DNA from: Opitutaceae bacterium
GTDB taxonomy: Bacteria; Verrucomicrobiota; Verrucomicrobiia; Opitutales; Opitutaceae
NCBI GenBank assembly: GCA_016794625.1
Contig: JAEUGY010000088.1
Location: 52,823 to 116,822 of the forward strand
Direction: 5' to 3'
DNA length: 64,000 nucleotides
In this document: piece after piece, positions 30,527 to 40,116 of the stretch
Position numbering within the stretch: position 1 is the stretch's first letter
How the letters are laid out: every line of letters starts with the position of its first letter
Made by a program: the position numbers and the translations under genes
The notes under the pieces: generated by a model
The model's input: only the letters and a program-made list of their open reading frames with translations
Database searches by the model: none
What the model was told of the DNA's origin: nothing

Positions 30527-32686
30527 ATGCACCCCGTTCACGTCGCTTGTCTCCTTGCGCGATTGCTCGTTCTCCCAGGCGTCCTGTCCGCGGCGGACTT
30601 TCGCTACACGGAAGCAGGCCTCCGTGCGCGGGTCGGGCTGGAAGTCGAACAACGGATGGACTGGGCCGAGACGTCAGCGGACGGCGCACCCGCGTTCTCC
30701 CGGCACGGGATCGCGGTCGAATGGCATCACGCGCCGGGTCAGGTCTCCGCCACGCTGCGCAACACCACGGCCGCCCCGATCAAGCTCGGTCGTTTCGTCC
30801 TCGCCCAAGCCGAAGCGGTGCCGGGCCGCGTCGCCTTGGTCATGAGTGGCTGGCAGCTGCCAAACCTGGTCCAGCCCACGCAGGGGAAAAAGCTGGTTTC
30901 GAAGACGCTGCTGCAACTCTGGGATGGCGACACCACGACGGCGCTGCAGGTGGGCTTTGTCACCTTCGACCGCATCAACACCGAAATCGAACTCGAGCAG
31001 GGCGTGGTCACCGCCCTCTGTGACTTCGAAGGTTTTGTGCTCGCACCTGGGGCTGCGATCGAAACGGAGCGCCTGCGGCTTTCCCGCGGCACAGATCCCG
31101 TGGCCAGTTTGCACGCGTGGGCGGATGCCGCGTCCGCGCACTACCGGCCCCGCATCTGGCCCACCACCCCCGCGGGCTGGTTGGGCTGGTCGTGGGTGGA
31201 TCCCTTCCACATCGAGACCTACGAGGACGTGGTGCGTCGCAACGCCCGCGCCATCCGACAGAAACTGCCGGGCTCCGGCATCGACTACATCTGGATCAGC
31301 CTGGGCAACCTCAAGGACCGGGAACCGGGCAACTGGCTGGACTGGAATCGCAAGCTGCTGCCCAGCGGTCCCCAGGCGCTCGTGCGCGATCTGGCCGCCC
31401 AGGATTTCAAACTCGGACTGTGGGCCGGCGTCTTCTGGATGAGCTCGCGGTTGGAAGCGCGCTCGTCCTCCCTGCGCGACGCCTTCCTGCTCCGGGACGG
31501 CAAGCCCATGACGGTTCCCCACCGGGAACTCGGCGACCAATACATCCTCGATCCCACGCATCCCAAGTCGAAGGCGTGGTTCGAGGAGGTGTTTCGCACC
31601 TGGAGGGAGTGGGGCATCCGCTACTACATGCTCGATTTTCTCTACTCGATCTCGGGCTCCACCCCGGGCAAGTACCGGGCGGACCACTACCACAATCGTG
31701 CCCTCGTGCCGGGACCCGAGGCGTTCCGCGACTCCCTCGCGGTCATCCGCCAAGCCGCCGGTCCGGACACCTACCTGCTGGTGAGCACGGGGCCGACGTT
31801 CCAGACCGTCGGACTGCTCGACGCCGTTCGCGCCGGCTCCGACTACGGCGAGGGACGTCCGTTGGACGGGCCGGGCAAGGGTTTCTATCCCGCCACCTTC
31901 GTCATCAACAAACCCGACTACTGGACTTCGCACCAGCAAGCGGTGCAGGCGTGGGCCACCCACTTCTTCGTCCATCGCAAGCTCTTCATCGCCGACTCGG
32001 GCAACGTCCTCACCCTCGACAAGCCCGTACCACTGAACGATGCGCAAATCAGCGCCACGATCTTCGGACTCAACGGCAGTCCTCTGATGATCGGCGACGA
32101 CGTCGATCGCATGAGTGACGAACGGTTAGCCCTGCTGCGCCAGCAGTTTCCCCGGCTGCCCGAGGCCGGCGAACCGCTCGATCTCTTCACCAGCGCGCAG
32201 CCCGATCACCCCAAGCAGTTCCGTCTCCGCGTCACCACGCGCTGGGACACCTGGGATCTGTTGGCGGTCTTCAATTTCGGTCCGGAAATCTTGCGTCAAT
32301 CGATCCCGGCCCGGGGAGCCGTCTGGGACTTTTGGGAGGAGCGTTATGCCGGCACGGCGAACGGTGTTTGGGACGTGATCGTCCCGCCGCGATCCGTCAA
32401 ATTCCTCCGGGTCGCACCCGCGCGCGCCCATCCCTGGGTCCTCTCCACCGACATCCACATTCGCCAAGGTCAATGCGAGCTAACCGATGTCGCCTGGGAT
32501 GAGCCCACCCGCCGGCTTCACCTCCGTGCGACCCGCAGTGGCAATGTCCTGCTCCGCGTGCCCAAGGGCTTTCGCCTCGAGAATCCGGGAGGACTCTGGA
32601 TCGCCAAGGACGGCAACGACAGTTCCCTTGTGGTCCGGGTACCGGTCACCGAGGGCGAGCGCGTGGTCGGTTTCGAGCGACTCTGA
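30527..32686 (+). CDS. GH36-like (clan GH-D) alpha-galactosidase-type glycoside hydrolase
   Basis: A 719-residue protein with a short signal peptide (to about residue 22). An N-terminal beta-sandwich is followed by a TIM barrel starting near TPAGWLGWSWVDPFHIETYE and containing IDYIWISLGNLKDREPGNWL, FKLGLWAGVFWMSS, DPTHPKSKAWFEEVFRTWRE and IRYYMLDFLYS, whose Asp is the probable nucleophile by analogy with KxD-type motifs in this clan. DAVRAGSDYGEG may carry the acid/base. The end is a beta-sandwich. Substrate is unknown; the exact GH family cannot be fixed by eye. ATG at 30527 is preferred since the upstream in-frame stretch crosses the palindromic repeat. Confidence 0.75.
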   Translation: MHPVHVACLLARLLVLPGVLSAADFRYTEAGLRARVGLEVEQRMDWAETSADGAPAFSRHGIAVEWHHAPGQVSATLRNTTAAPIKLGRFVLAQAEAVPGRVALVMSGWQLPNLVQPTQGKKLVSKTLLQLWDGDTTTALQVGFVTFDRINTEIELEQGVVTALCDFEGFVLAPGAAIETERLRLSRGTDPVASLHAWADAASAHYRPRIWPTTPAGWLGWSWVDPFHIETYEDVVRRNARAIRQKLPGSGIDYIWISLGNLKDREPGNWLDWNRKLLPSGPQALVRDLAAQDFKLGLWAGVFWMSSRLEARSSSLRDAFLLRDGKPMTVPHRELGDQYILDPTHPKSKAWFEEVFRTWREWGIRYYMLDFLYSISGSTPGKYRADHYHNRALVPGPEAFRDSLAVIRQAAGPDTYLLVSTGPTFQTVGLLDAVRAGSDYGEGRPLDGPGKGFYPATFVINKPDYWTSHQQAVQAWATHFFVHRKLFIADSGNVLTLDKPVPLNDAQISATIFGLNGSPLMIGDDVDRMSDERLALLRQQFPRLPEAGEPLDLFTSAQPDHPKQFRLRVTTRWDTWDLLAVFNFGPEILRQSIPARGAVWDFWEERYAGTANGVWDVIVPPRSVKFLRVAPARAHPWVLSTDIHIRQGQCELTDVAWDEPTRRLHLRATRSGNVLLRVPKGFRLENPGGLWIAKDGNDSSLVVRVPVTEGERVVGFERL

Positions 32687-32773
32687 CCCCTCCACTCCGC
32701 CGCGCGCAGCCCTTGATTCGCAGGGACGGCCGGGTTTCGCCAAGTCTCCTCCCCCCGGAAAGCACCTCCCTCC

Positions 32774-32787
32774 GCGCCCTCGGGCGC
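32774..32787 (+). terminator. Small hairpin after the GH36-like gene
   Basis: GCGCCC-TC-GGGCGC, 88 bp after the stop codon and followed by CTCTCCTGAG. There is no T-tract, so a terminator role is uncertain. Confidence 0.3.
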
Positions 32788-32850
32788 CTCTCCTGAGTGA
32801 GCGGACGAGCGGTGTCCCTTGGCGCCACCGCGGACCCCGAAGCTAGTCCA

Positions 32851-32886
32851 ATATGTCGCATTTGACATATGTCCCAAACGACATAT
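32851..32886. promoter_or_regulatory. Two overlapping operator dyads of the toxin-antitoxin pair
   Basis: ATATGTC-N6-GACATAT occurs at 32851-32870 and again at 32867-32886, sharing the central GACATATGTC. These perfect 7-bp arms lie directly upstream of the toxin start and are typical of antitoxin autoregulation sites, here able to hold two repressor dimers side by side. Confidence 0.8.
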
Positions 32887-32895
32887 CTAGGACAC

Positions 32896-33231
32896 ATGCC
32901 GAAAGCGGAGAAACCCTTGGTCTGGCTGGCCGGAGAAATCAAATCTCCGCCCTTCACGGTTGAGGGCCGCATAGAGGCCGGCACCTTGCTGCGCCGCCTT
33001 CAGCAGGGCGAGAGCCTCGGCCCGCCTTCGTCCAAGCCCATGCCCATCATCGGCCAGGCGTGCCACGAGCTGCGCATACCCGATGCCGGCAAAAATTGGC
33101 GCATCTTCTATCACCTCGACGCCGACTGTATCGTGATCCTCGACATCCATCAAAAGACGACGCAAAAAACGCAGCAGCATGTGCTGGATCTGTGCTCCCG
33201 CCGCCTGAAACGCTACCATACCTGCTCATGA
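32896..33231 (+). CDS. higB: HigB/RelE-type toxin (phage-derived Gp49-like)
   Basis: A 111-residue probable mRNA-cleaving toxin. The C-terminal half has the family pattern ACHELRIPDAGKNWRIFYHL, then VILDIHQKTTQKTQQHVLDL and a final Arg-rich helix. The start at 32896 is chosen because AGGA (32889-32892) sits at normal spacing; an ATG at 32869 lies inside the operator dyads. It overlaps the antitoxin gene by 4 bp (ATGA). Toxin-first order is typical of higBA. Base composition looks less GC-rich than neighbours, which fits transfer. Confidence 0.88.
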   Translation: MPKAEKPLVWLAGEIKSPPFTVEGRIEAGTLLRRLQQGESLGPPSSKPMPIIGQACHELRIPDAGKNWRIFYHLDADCIVILDIHQKTTQKTQQHVLDLCSRRLKRYHTCS

Positions 33232-33548
33232 ACTCCGCCAAAAAGAAACGCCTCGAAGCCGCCGGCTTCAAAGTCGGCTCCGCCACGGAACTGCTCCAGC
33301 TCTCGGCCCATGAAAGTGCTTTGGTGAACATGCGCCTAAGCCTCGCCAAGGCCGTCCGCCGCCGTCGTTTGGCCCAGCATGTCTCCCAACAAGACCTCGC
33401 CTGCCTGATCGGCTCAAGTCAGTCCCGCGTCGCGAAATTGGAATCAGGCGGCAAAGGGATCACCATCGACCTCATGGTAAGGGCCATGCTCGCCACAGGA
33501 GCCGAGCCGAGAGAGGTAGGCAGGGTCTTAGCAACTGCCGGGCGATAA
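33228..33548 (+). CDS. higA: HigA-type antitoxin, XRE-family helix-turn-helix protein
   Basis: A 106-residue DNA-binding antitoxin. The central HTH is SLAKAVRRRRLAQHVSQQDL, then ACLIGSSQSRVAKLESGGKG; the C-terminal helices read ITIDLMVRAMLATGAEPREV. It overlaps the toxin stop by 4 bp, giving coupled translation, and presumably binds toxin and represses through the two overlapping ATATGTC dyads upstream. Confidence 0.9.
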   Translation: MNSAKKKRLEAAGFKVGSATELLQLSAHESALVNMRLSLAKAVRRRRLAQHVSQQDLACLIGSSQSRVAKLESGGKGITIDLMVRAMLATGAEPREVGRVLATAGR

Positions 33549-33617
33549 CTCGACCTGCGGCGCAGGAGGCACAGTCGCTCGTTCAGGAACTCCCGGATTG
33601 CACCGGCGCTCCGGACT

Positions 33618-34871
33618 TCAAAAGACCAGTGCTCCCGTGATTCCGGCCAATGCCACGACGGCGGGGACGACGAATCGCGATTTCCACCGGTATAGGACGA
33701 ACAACGCCGCAAGCGCGATGGCCAGCGACGCCACCGACGGGATGGCTGCGCGCGCCAGCATCACCGTGGTCACCCCAATCAAGCCGACCACCGCCGCCGT
33801 CACCCCTTCCAGAAAATGCTTCAATTCGGGATGATCGATCACGGCCACGAGGTGGCGGTGAAACAGAAGCGTAAACGAAAAGGCGGGCAGGAATACACCC
33901 AGCGTGATGGCCAGAGCGCCCCAGGGTCCTCCCCCGAAAAAGCCAACGAAGGTGGAGAAGATGATCAAGGGCGCCGGCAGCACGCCGGAGAGGGCCACTC
34001 CATCCAGAAAGTCGTGCTCGGTCATCCAGCGACCCCGCTCCACCGCATCTTCCTTCAGAAAAGGGATGGCCGTATATGCGCCGCCGAACGTGAGCGACCC
34101 CGCCCGCAAGCCCGAGAGGAAGAGCTGGCCCGCGCTCGCCCGCCCCGTCTCACGGACGTCGAGGGGTGCGGGCACCGACGCGCTCGGATTCGCCGGCGGA
34201 CGTTCCCACTTCGCATTCACGACAGGCGAAAACAGCCCGACTGCCACCCCGAACACCACACCCACGACGGCCGCGGCCAGCCAGCGACGCCGGGCCATCG
34301 CTAGGTAGGCGACTCCGGCCAGCGGGAGCGTGATCCAAAAGGAAACGCCCAGCCACTCTCCCACCCCAGCGAGGATCGCCACCGTCCACAGCGAGCCGTC
34401 CACCAGACAATGGCCGCCGATCCGGTGGCAGGCCCGCACCATCAGGGCGATCACCGCCGGTTGCAGTCCGAGAAACACCGCCTGGAACGCGGTCGCCGTG
34501 AGGTCAAAGGCAAGATAGACCCACGAAAGGAGAAACATGAGCACGAACCCCGGCAGCATGAACCCAAGTCCCGCCAGCACGCCGCCCAACCGACCCCGCG
34601 CCAGCATGCCGAAATGCACGCACATCTCATGCGCCTCCGGCCCCGGCAGCACCTGATAGATGGCCAGCAGGCGTTTGAAGTGACCGGGCGTGACCCACTT
34701 TTCCCGCACGACCAACGCTTCCCGAATCATGTCGATCTGCGCCACCGGACCACCCCACGCGAGCGACCCGAAACGCAGAAACCGCAGGAAAAGCCGTCCA
34801 TACGATTCAAACGGAGGACTCGCCTCAGGTTTACCTTCCCGATCCGGAACCATGGGGGCGCCAGCACTCAT
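33618..34871 (-). CDS. chrA: Chromate transporter ChrA (two-domain)
   Basis: A 417-residue inner-membrane protein of the CHR family, which exports chromate. Two homologous halves are visible: FLRFGSLAWGGPVAQIDMIR with QVLPGPEAHEMCVHFGMLAR in the first, and FLSGLRAGSLTFGGAYTAIP with DGVALSGVLPAPLIIFSTFV in the second. About 10-12 hydrophobic helices fit. An internal Met at codon 7 is an alternative start. It is not obviously linked to the glycan genes beside it; the nearest metal-related genes are at the start of the window. Confidence 0.93.
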   Translation of the reverse strand: MSAGAPMVPDREGKPEASPPFESYGRLFLRFLRFGSLAWGGPVAQIDMIREALVVREKWVTPGHFKRLLAIYQVLPGPEAHEMCVHFGMLARGRLGGVLAGLGFMLPGFVLMFLLSWVYLAFDLTATAFQAVFLGLQPAVIALMVRACHRIGGHCLVDGSLWTVAILAGVGEWLGVSFWITLPLAGVAYLAMARRRWLAAAVVGVVFGVAVGLFSPVVNAKWERPPANPSASVPAPLDVRETGRASAGQLFLSGLRAGSLTFGGAYTAIPFLKEDAVERGRWMTEHDFLDGVALSGVLPAPLIIFSTFVGFFGGGPWGALAITLGVFLPAFSFTLLFHRHLVAVIDHPELKHFLEGVTAAVVGLIGVTTVMLARAAIPSVASLAIALAALFVLYRWKSRFVVPAVVALAGITGALVF

Positions 34872-34948
34872 CGGGAATCCCGCACGGTTCTCATGCCATG
34901 GGGCCTACTGCGGTGGAGCTGCGTGACAACAGGAAAACAACCGTGCCC

Positions 34949-37024
34949 TCAGAATCCCACGCCCGCGAGCCACTTCAGCTGCAACTCACAATCCCACGTC
35001 ACCCGGTGTGCGAACGTCTTCTCCCAGGTCCAGGCGTGAAACATCGGCGTGCCGGAACGGTAAAAGCGTCGGGCCGTGGTCATGAGCTCCTCATAACAGG
35101 ATACGGAAGACTCCATTAACTGTCGGAAACGAACCAAGCCACGCTTGTCGCCGGTCAGTTGGAAATGCCTCTTCTCAAGGGCCGCCGAAACTTTCAGACG
35201 ATAGTAGTCAACCGTGAGCAGGAGGCACTCGCTATCCTGGAGAAATCGCCGGAGTTCGGCCGGGTCGTTCCCTCCGAGGGCAACCGCCTCCTGCGCGAGG
35301 TCGCGCGACTGCCGAGCCATCTCGTGGTAGAGATCGAGCAGATGGTCCGGTCGGACAAAGCCCGCGCCGTTGCGTCCCGCCACCAGCTCGCCTGCGAGCT
35401 GGGCCACGGGCAGGCTGCGGAGGTCGCTCAAGGGATGGTTGTCGTGGCGGGCCCGGTAGAGCTCCAGGGTGAAGGCGTCGATGGGCTGACTATAGTATCG
35501 CTGGTTCGTCAGTCCGGCGGGTCCTTCGGGCCGGGGATCGTCGAGACAGGTGCGATACGTCAGGAGGTCGTCCACCGTGGCCTGCACGCTGGCAATGGCC
35601 GTGGGGAAGAAATTCCCGAAGCGCACCGCGGTGAGATTCTGAAGACCGGGCAGGATGGGACCGGTGAGATCATACCAATCCGTCAGGAGCGCTCCGATCC
35701 GCTCGTGCCCGAACTTGCGCCCGAGCCAGGCCGCCGTCCAGGCCCGCTCGCCGGCGGGGTCGCGGTTCGCCCGCCAGAGCGAGCGCCCTTCCAGGAGGTG
35801 CCAGAGCTCGTCACGCTCGAAGTTTATCAGCGGCTTCTGACCTTCCGGCAGCCGGTCAAGCGTGTGCGGCCAAATCCAGATCTGGGGCGCATAGAACCAC
35901 GCTCCCGTGAAGCAACCCGCATCCTTCCAGCGACCCACCATCTCGCCCAGCAGCCGCGGACTGCCCACGCGGTAGGGCGTGGCATCGGCCGGATCATGGA
36001 GATTCACAATGTGTCCGGCGAGCACGCCTTTCCACGTCGCATGCCTGACATCCGGCCAGGGACTGGTGATGGTCTCGTCATTGTGCTTCATCTCCGAATA
36101 CAGATTCGGATACATCGCAGGCAGCGCCCGCTTGAACCCGGCGTCGAGGGTCCAGTCACGAATGATCAGCAGCGGGTTCTTGCCGCTGTCGCCCGCCGCC
36201 CGGAACACCACCTCGCGAAACCACGTCTGCTGCTCCTCCAGGGCCAGCGACTCACCTGGGCAGATGTACAGTCCGACCTTGGGAAACTCCGCGAAGTAAC
36301 GTCCGAGAATCGTCCGGTAGTACCCTTTCACAAACGCGTCGGGTACGACATAGCGGGTGGCATCCGAATCGGCCGTGCCCTGGCGCCCCAGGGCCTTCGC
36401 CAGGTGCTCGGTGACGTGGATGTTGTAGAAGTGCGTCAGGATGCTGATGTTTCGTCTCGCCGCCTCGGTCGCAAGCCACCGGAACTGCTCCTGATTGCGG
36501 CGGATCTCCTCCGGCGAGAACTGCGACGCGTCAGGATACTCCGGCAATTCAAGGATGTGTGGAAACAAGTGGCCCGACCACAGGACAAGAATGTTCAGGC
36601 GCGCGGAAAACAGATAGTCGAGGTACCGCGTCATGAACGGCCTGTCGAAGAACCACGGATACACCGTTGGACTGAGGTCGCTTTGGTAGGCCCAGCTGGC
36701 CCCAAGCAGCATGAGCACGGCGCCGCGCAGGTTGAAGTCAGGCCGGCCTTCAGCGTCGACCACGCTGTGCGGCAGCCCCAGTTCTTGCACGCCGTAGAGC
36801 ACGCCCGCGGGTCCGCCCGCCACCACCTCCACTCCCGCCCCGGAACGTTCAATCCGAAAGGCCTCGGGGTGTCCGAGTGCGGGATCGATGCGGCACTGCA
36901 CCGCGTCGCCGTGGCGGCGAAGGGTTTCCGCGTGTCGCAGAATCAAGCCGTCATCCGACCAGGACTCAGAGGCAGGGGCCAGGGACGACCGGGTGGTGTC
37001 CGGCGTGAGAGGGGTGCGGGGCAT
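34949..37024 (-). CDS. GH20/GH67-like glycoside hydrolase (probable intracellular)
   Basis: A 691-residue protein. Residues about 25-100 match the small alpha/beta domain found before the barrel in GH20, GH67 and GH84 enzymes (EAFRIERSGAGVEVVAGGPA, then GVLYGVQELG). The barrel begins DFNLRGAVLMLLGASWAYQS and includes FDRPFMTRYLDYLFSARLNI, WSGHLFPHILELPEYP, RRNISILTHFYNIHVTEHLA and KVGLYICPGESLALEEQQTW. The C-terminal third is helical. No signal peptide is seen. It starts 26 bp after the TonB receptor stop on the same strand. Alpha-glucuronidase or hexosaminidase activity is possible; the family is not settled. Confidence 0.68.
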   Translation of the reverse strand: MPRTPLTPDTTRSSLAPASESWSDDGLILRHAETLRRHGDAVQCRIDPALGHPEAFRIERSGAGVEVVAGGPAGVLYGVQELGLPHSVVDAEGRPDFNLRGAVLMLLGASWAYQSDLSPTVYPWFFDRPFMTRYLDYLFSARLNILVLWSGHLFPHILELPEYPDASQFSPEEIRRNQEQFRWLATEAARRNISILTHFYNIHVTEHLAKALGRQGTADSDATRYVVPDAFVKGYYRTILGRYFAEFPKVGLYICPGESLALEEQQTWFREVVFRAAGDSGKNPLLIIRDWTLDAGFKRALPAMYPNLYSEMKHNDETITSPWPDVRHATWKGVLAGHIVNLHDPADATPYRVGSPRLLGEMVGRWKDAGCFTGAWFYAPQIWIWPHTLDRLPEGQKPLINFERDELWHLLEGRSLWRANRDPAGERAWTAAWLGRKFGHERIGALLTDWYDLTGPILPGLQNLTAVRFGNFFPTAIASVQATVDDLLTYRTCLDDPRPEGPAGLTNQRYYSQPIDAFTLELYRARHDNHPLSDLRSLPVAQLAGELVAGRNGAGFVRPDHLLDLYHEMARQSRDLAQEAVALGGNDPAELRRFLQDSECLLLTVDYYRLKVSAALEKRHFQLTGDKRGLVRFRQLMESSVSCYEELMTTARRFYRSGTPMFHAWTWEKTFAHRVTWDCELQLKWLAGVGF

Positions 37025-37050
37025 GGCGCGGCCGCACAGGGCGGAGCGGA

Positions 37051-40000
37051 CTAGAAGGTACCCTTGACTCCGAGTTCCCAGAAGCCGCCGAAACGGGCGT
37101 AACGGGCCCAGGCTTCCTCGCGACCGACGTAACTCCAGAGCGGCTCGTCGAAGATGTTCTTTCCGTTCACGAACAGCGTCACCCGCCGGTTGATCCGGAA
37201 GCTGGCGGTCACATCGCACATGAGACGTTCACCATCGAAGTTGTACCAGCCGTTCACACCCGTGTTGGTCTGGCGCTTTCCGGTGTAGTTGGCCCGGAAC
37301 TGCGCATAGAAGGGCCCCTGGGAGTAACTCACCCCGGCATTCCAGGTGTCCTTCGATGAATTCAGGTAGTTGTTCCAGGAGTCGAAGTGCAACCGGGTGT
37401 AGTTGGCGAACACGCCGATGCCCTTGAGTCGTCCGGGCAGAAAGGCGAGTTGTTGCGCATAGTCGACTTCGAATCCGCTGGTCTCGGAACTGGCCACATT
37501 GTCGGTGATCGAAAGGGTGTAGCCCGGGTAGACGTCGGCCAGATAACTGTCAGTGACCGGAATGTTGGTCAGGGTGCGTTGCAGGTCTTTGATCTCGGAC
37601 TTGAACCAGCCGACGGTGATCTGACCGACCGGCTCGAAATAGTACTCCAGGCTGAGGTTGTAGTTCTTCGAGGTTTCCGGCTTCAGGTCGGGATTGGTGG
37701 TGGTGAGGGTGAACGTGGACTCGTTCACATTGCTGATGCCGGGGATCAGATTGGCGATGTCTGCACGGGTGATGGCATCGTGATAGGAGGCCCGGACCAT
37801 CAGATTGTCGTGGATGCGGTAGGTGCCGTGCAGGTAGGCCAGCGTGGTGTCATAGTCCGAATCACTGGTCAGCCGGCCGCCATAACGAGCATACAGGTAG
37901 GCATCCGAGGTGGCGGACACGGTGGCCGGGCTGGACGGATTGACCGCCCTTCGCGCGGCGGCATCACCGATGTCCTTCAGGCCCTTGCCCCAGGACTCGG
38001 TGCGCTCGAACCGGACTCCGGGTGAAAGATCGAGCTTGCCGAAGGTGAAGATCGACTGGAGGTAGGCACCGTCGATCTGCTCCTTGAAGTCCCAGCTATT
38101 CTGCAGGCGGGTCTGCAGATGCTGGGCCGTGTTTGCGGTGAAGTGGCCGGGGTTGGAGGCGTAGTACTTGGCGAGCGCAAAACGGTCGAACACAGGCAGA
38201 CCGTTGGCGTTGCCGCCAAAGCCCCAGTCGGACTGGAACCGGGATTCAACCCAGTGCAGCGGGCGGTCGTTGTCCCCGGAGTTGACGATGCCATCAGCCC
38301 CGACGATCATGTACTGCATGCCTTCCTGGCGCTCGACATCACGCACATTGAGCGTGGAATTGAGCCCGGTTTTAATCGTGGTGCGCACGTTGCCGAGGTT
38401 GAGTTTGTACCGCAGATCCACCCGGCCCGACCAGATCTGGTCCTTGCTCCGACGTTTCACCGTGGTGATGCTGTTGTTGTTGAACGTGTAGTTGGCGGGG
38501 TTGCGCGCGTCCGCGCCCGTGAGCTGGGTGTACGTGATGTTGTCCGGGCTGTCCGCCGAGGGACGCGACCACGACCAGTTGAACGCCGGACTGTTCGCGG
38601 TCGTGTTGTCGAACCAACCGGTGCCCAGGGCGTCGTACCAGTTGTCGGCGCGCGAAAACTGCGCCTGCCCCGTGATCTGCAGGGCGTCGCGCTTGAATTC
38701 AAAATTGCCGTTCAGGATCATGGTGTCGCCAAACTTCGCGCGGGCCGTGCCTCCGTTGGTCATCTGCCAGGTGCCGCCATAAACGGTCTGGCTGCGGAGC
38801 GAGTACTCGACGCCCGCCACCTGGGGACCGCCGGGGGAGTTGACCACACCGGCGGTGGCGGAGTTGGCCGGAATGTTCATCTGGAAGTTGCGGTTGAGCG
38901 ACTCGTTGTAAAAGGTGTTGTAGTCGATCTTGAACCACGCGGAGAGCTCCGGACTGACCTTGTAGTCGAAGCGCAGGTTGCCGTTGGTGCGCAGCGTCGG
39001 ACGCAGACCGTGCTGGAACTGGATGCTGTTGGCGCGCGGGACCTCGGTGTCATTGTTGGTCAGATTGGCGTCGACGTTGTAGGCCGTTCCGCCGCCACCG
39101 ATCCAGACATGCTGCTGCATGCTGTACACATCGGAGCGACTCAGGCCAAGAATCACGCCCAGCTTGTCCTCCAGCAGCACGTCGGAGTACTCGAAGGCGT
39201 AGTTGGGCCTGATCTTGTAGTGTTCCTTGTCGTCCCAGCCATAGGTCTTGCTGAAGTCCAGGGCCCGCGAGTTGCCGGTCAGACTGAAGGAATAGTCGAT
39301 GCGGCGGCCCTTGCGATCGAACGCGCTCTTGCTGCGCAGGTTCACGGTGCCCGCCGCGGTGGACGGCTGATCGGGCGTGGGGGTCTTGGACAGCTCGACG
39401 GTCTCGACGGAGGAGATGGAGAGCTGTTCAAACTCGAAGGTCCGTCCCGTGCCAATGGTCGATGAACCCGCCATCGCCACCCGCGCCCCGTCGATCATGA
39501 CCGAGGTGTACTTTGGATTGTAGCCTCGGATACGGATGGCGCGGACGTCGGCTTCAACGTAGTCGCTGGTCACCCCGGGCATCATCTTCAGGAACTCGCC
39601 GACATTGTTTTCCGGCACCTTGCCGAACACATCCGAGGCGATGACCTTCTTCATGTTCTCGGCGTTGCGCTGGTCCATGATCGCCTTGGCGTTGCCTTCC
39701 CGTTCCGTGGCCACGATGAACGTACCCAGGCGGATCGTGTCCTTGTCATAGGCGGCACTGGTCAGGTTGACATCCTGCCGGACAACTTGCCCTGCTTGCA
39801 CCGTCACCTGGATCACCTGGGTGTCGAGACCGAGGTAGGTGACCACGAGTTCGGCCGGGCCGGCCGGCACTCCGGTAAGGGTGTAGCCGCCACCCCCCTC
39901 GGTGATGGTCGTCACGTCGGTGCCTTTCACTGCGACAGTGGCATTGCGCAGATACTGGCCGGTGCCCTCGTTGAGGACGCGACCGCTCACCGTGCCGGTT

Positions 40001-40116
40001 CCCTGCGCCTGCGCCAGTTGCGGCGCCAGCAGGGAGAGGACCAGGGCGAGGAAGAGGCGAAGCCAGACGCGGCAGCAGCAATCGTTACGGATCAGGGGGT
40101 TCAGACGGGTATGCAT
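37051..40116 (-). CDS. TonB-dependent receptor with carboxypeptidase-like N-domain
   Basis: A 1021-residue receptor: signal peptide (about 1-38, with an unusual CCC at 13-15), CarboxypepD_reg-like domain (TGTVSGRVLNEGTGQYLRNA, about 40-120), plug (VPENNVGEFLKMMPGVTSDY, IRIRGYNPKYTSVMIDGARV, ELSKTPTPDQPSTAAGTVNL) and a barrel ending YARFGGFWELGVKGTF. ATG at 40116 starts the signal. It is upstream of the GH20/GH67-like gene and follows a LacI gene on the same strand, forming a small orphan utilisation locus with unknown substrate. Confidence 0.92.
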   Translation of the reverse strand: MHTRLNPLIRNDCCCRVWLRLFLALVLSLLAPQLAQAQGTGTVSGRVLNEGTGQYLRNATVAVKGTDVTTITEGGGGYTLTGVPAGPAELVVTYLGLDTQVIQVTVQAGQVVRQDVNLTSAAYDKDTIRLGTFIVATEREGNAKAIMDQRNAENMKKVIASDVFGKVPENNVGEFLKMMPGVTSDYVEADVRAIRIRGYNPKYTSVMIDGARVAMAGSSTIGTGRTFEFEQLSISSVETVELSKTPTPDQPSTAAGTVNLRSKSAFDRKGRRIDYSFSLTGNSRALDFSKTYGWDDKEHYKIRPNYAFEYSDVLLEDKLGVILGLSRSDVYSMQQHVWIGGGGTAYNVDANLTNNDTEVPRANSIQFQHGLRPTLRTNGNLRFDYKVSPELSAWFKIDYNTFYNESLNRNFQMNIPANSATAGVVNSPGGPQVAGVEYSLRSQTVYGGTWQMTNGGTARAKFGDTMILNGNFEFKRDALQITGQAQFSRADNWYDALGTGWFDNTTANSPAFNWSWSRPSADSPDNITYTQLTGADARNPANYTFNNNSITTVKRRSKDQIWSGRVDLRYKLNLGNVRTTIKTGLNSTLNVRDVERQEGMQYMIVGADGIVNSGDNDRPLHWVESRFQSDWGFGGNANGLPVFDRFALAKYYASNPGHFTANTAQHLQTRLQNSWDFKEQIDGAYLQSIFTFGKLDLSPGVRFERTESWGKGLKDIGDAAARRAVNPSSPATVSATSDAYLYARYGGRLTSDSDYDTTLAYLHGTYRIHDNLMVRASYHDAITRADIANLIPGISNVNESTFTLTTTNPDLKPETSKNYNLSLEYYFEPVGQITVGWFKSEIKDLQRTLTNIPVTDSYLADVYPGYTLSITDNVASSETSGFEVDYAQQLAFLPGRLKGIGVFANYTRLHFDSWNNYLNSSKDTWNAGVSYSQGPFYAQFRANYTGKRQTNTGVNGWYNFDGERLMCDVTASFRINRRVTLFVNGKNIFDEPLWSYVGREEAWARYARFGGFWELGVKGTF

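Noticed and set aside
32869..32895. Earlier ATG for the HigB-type toxin
   Set aside because: It lies within the two operator dyads and has no ribosome-binding site, whereas AGGA precedes the ATG at 32896.
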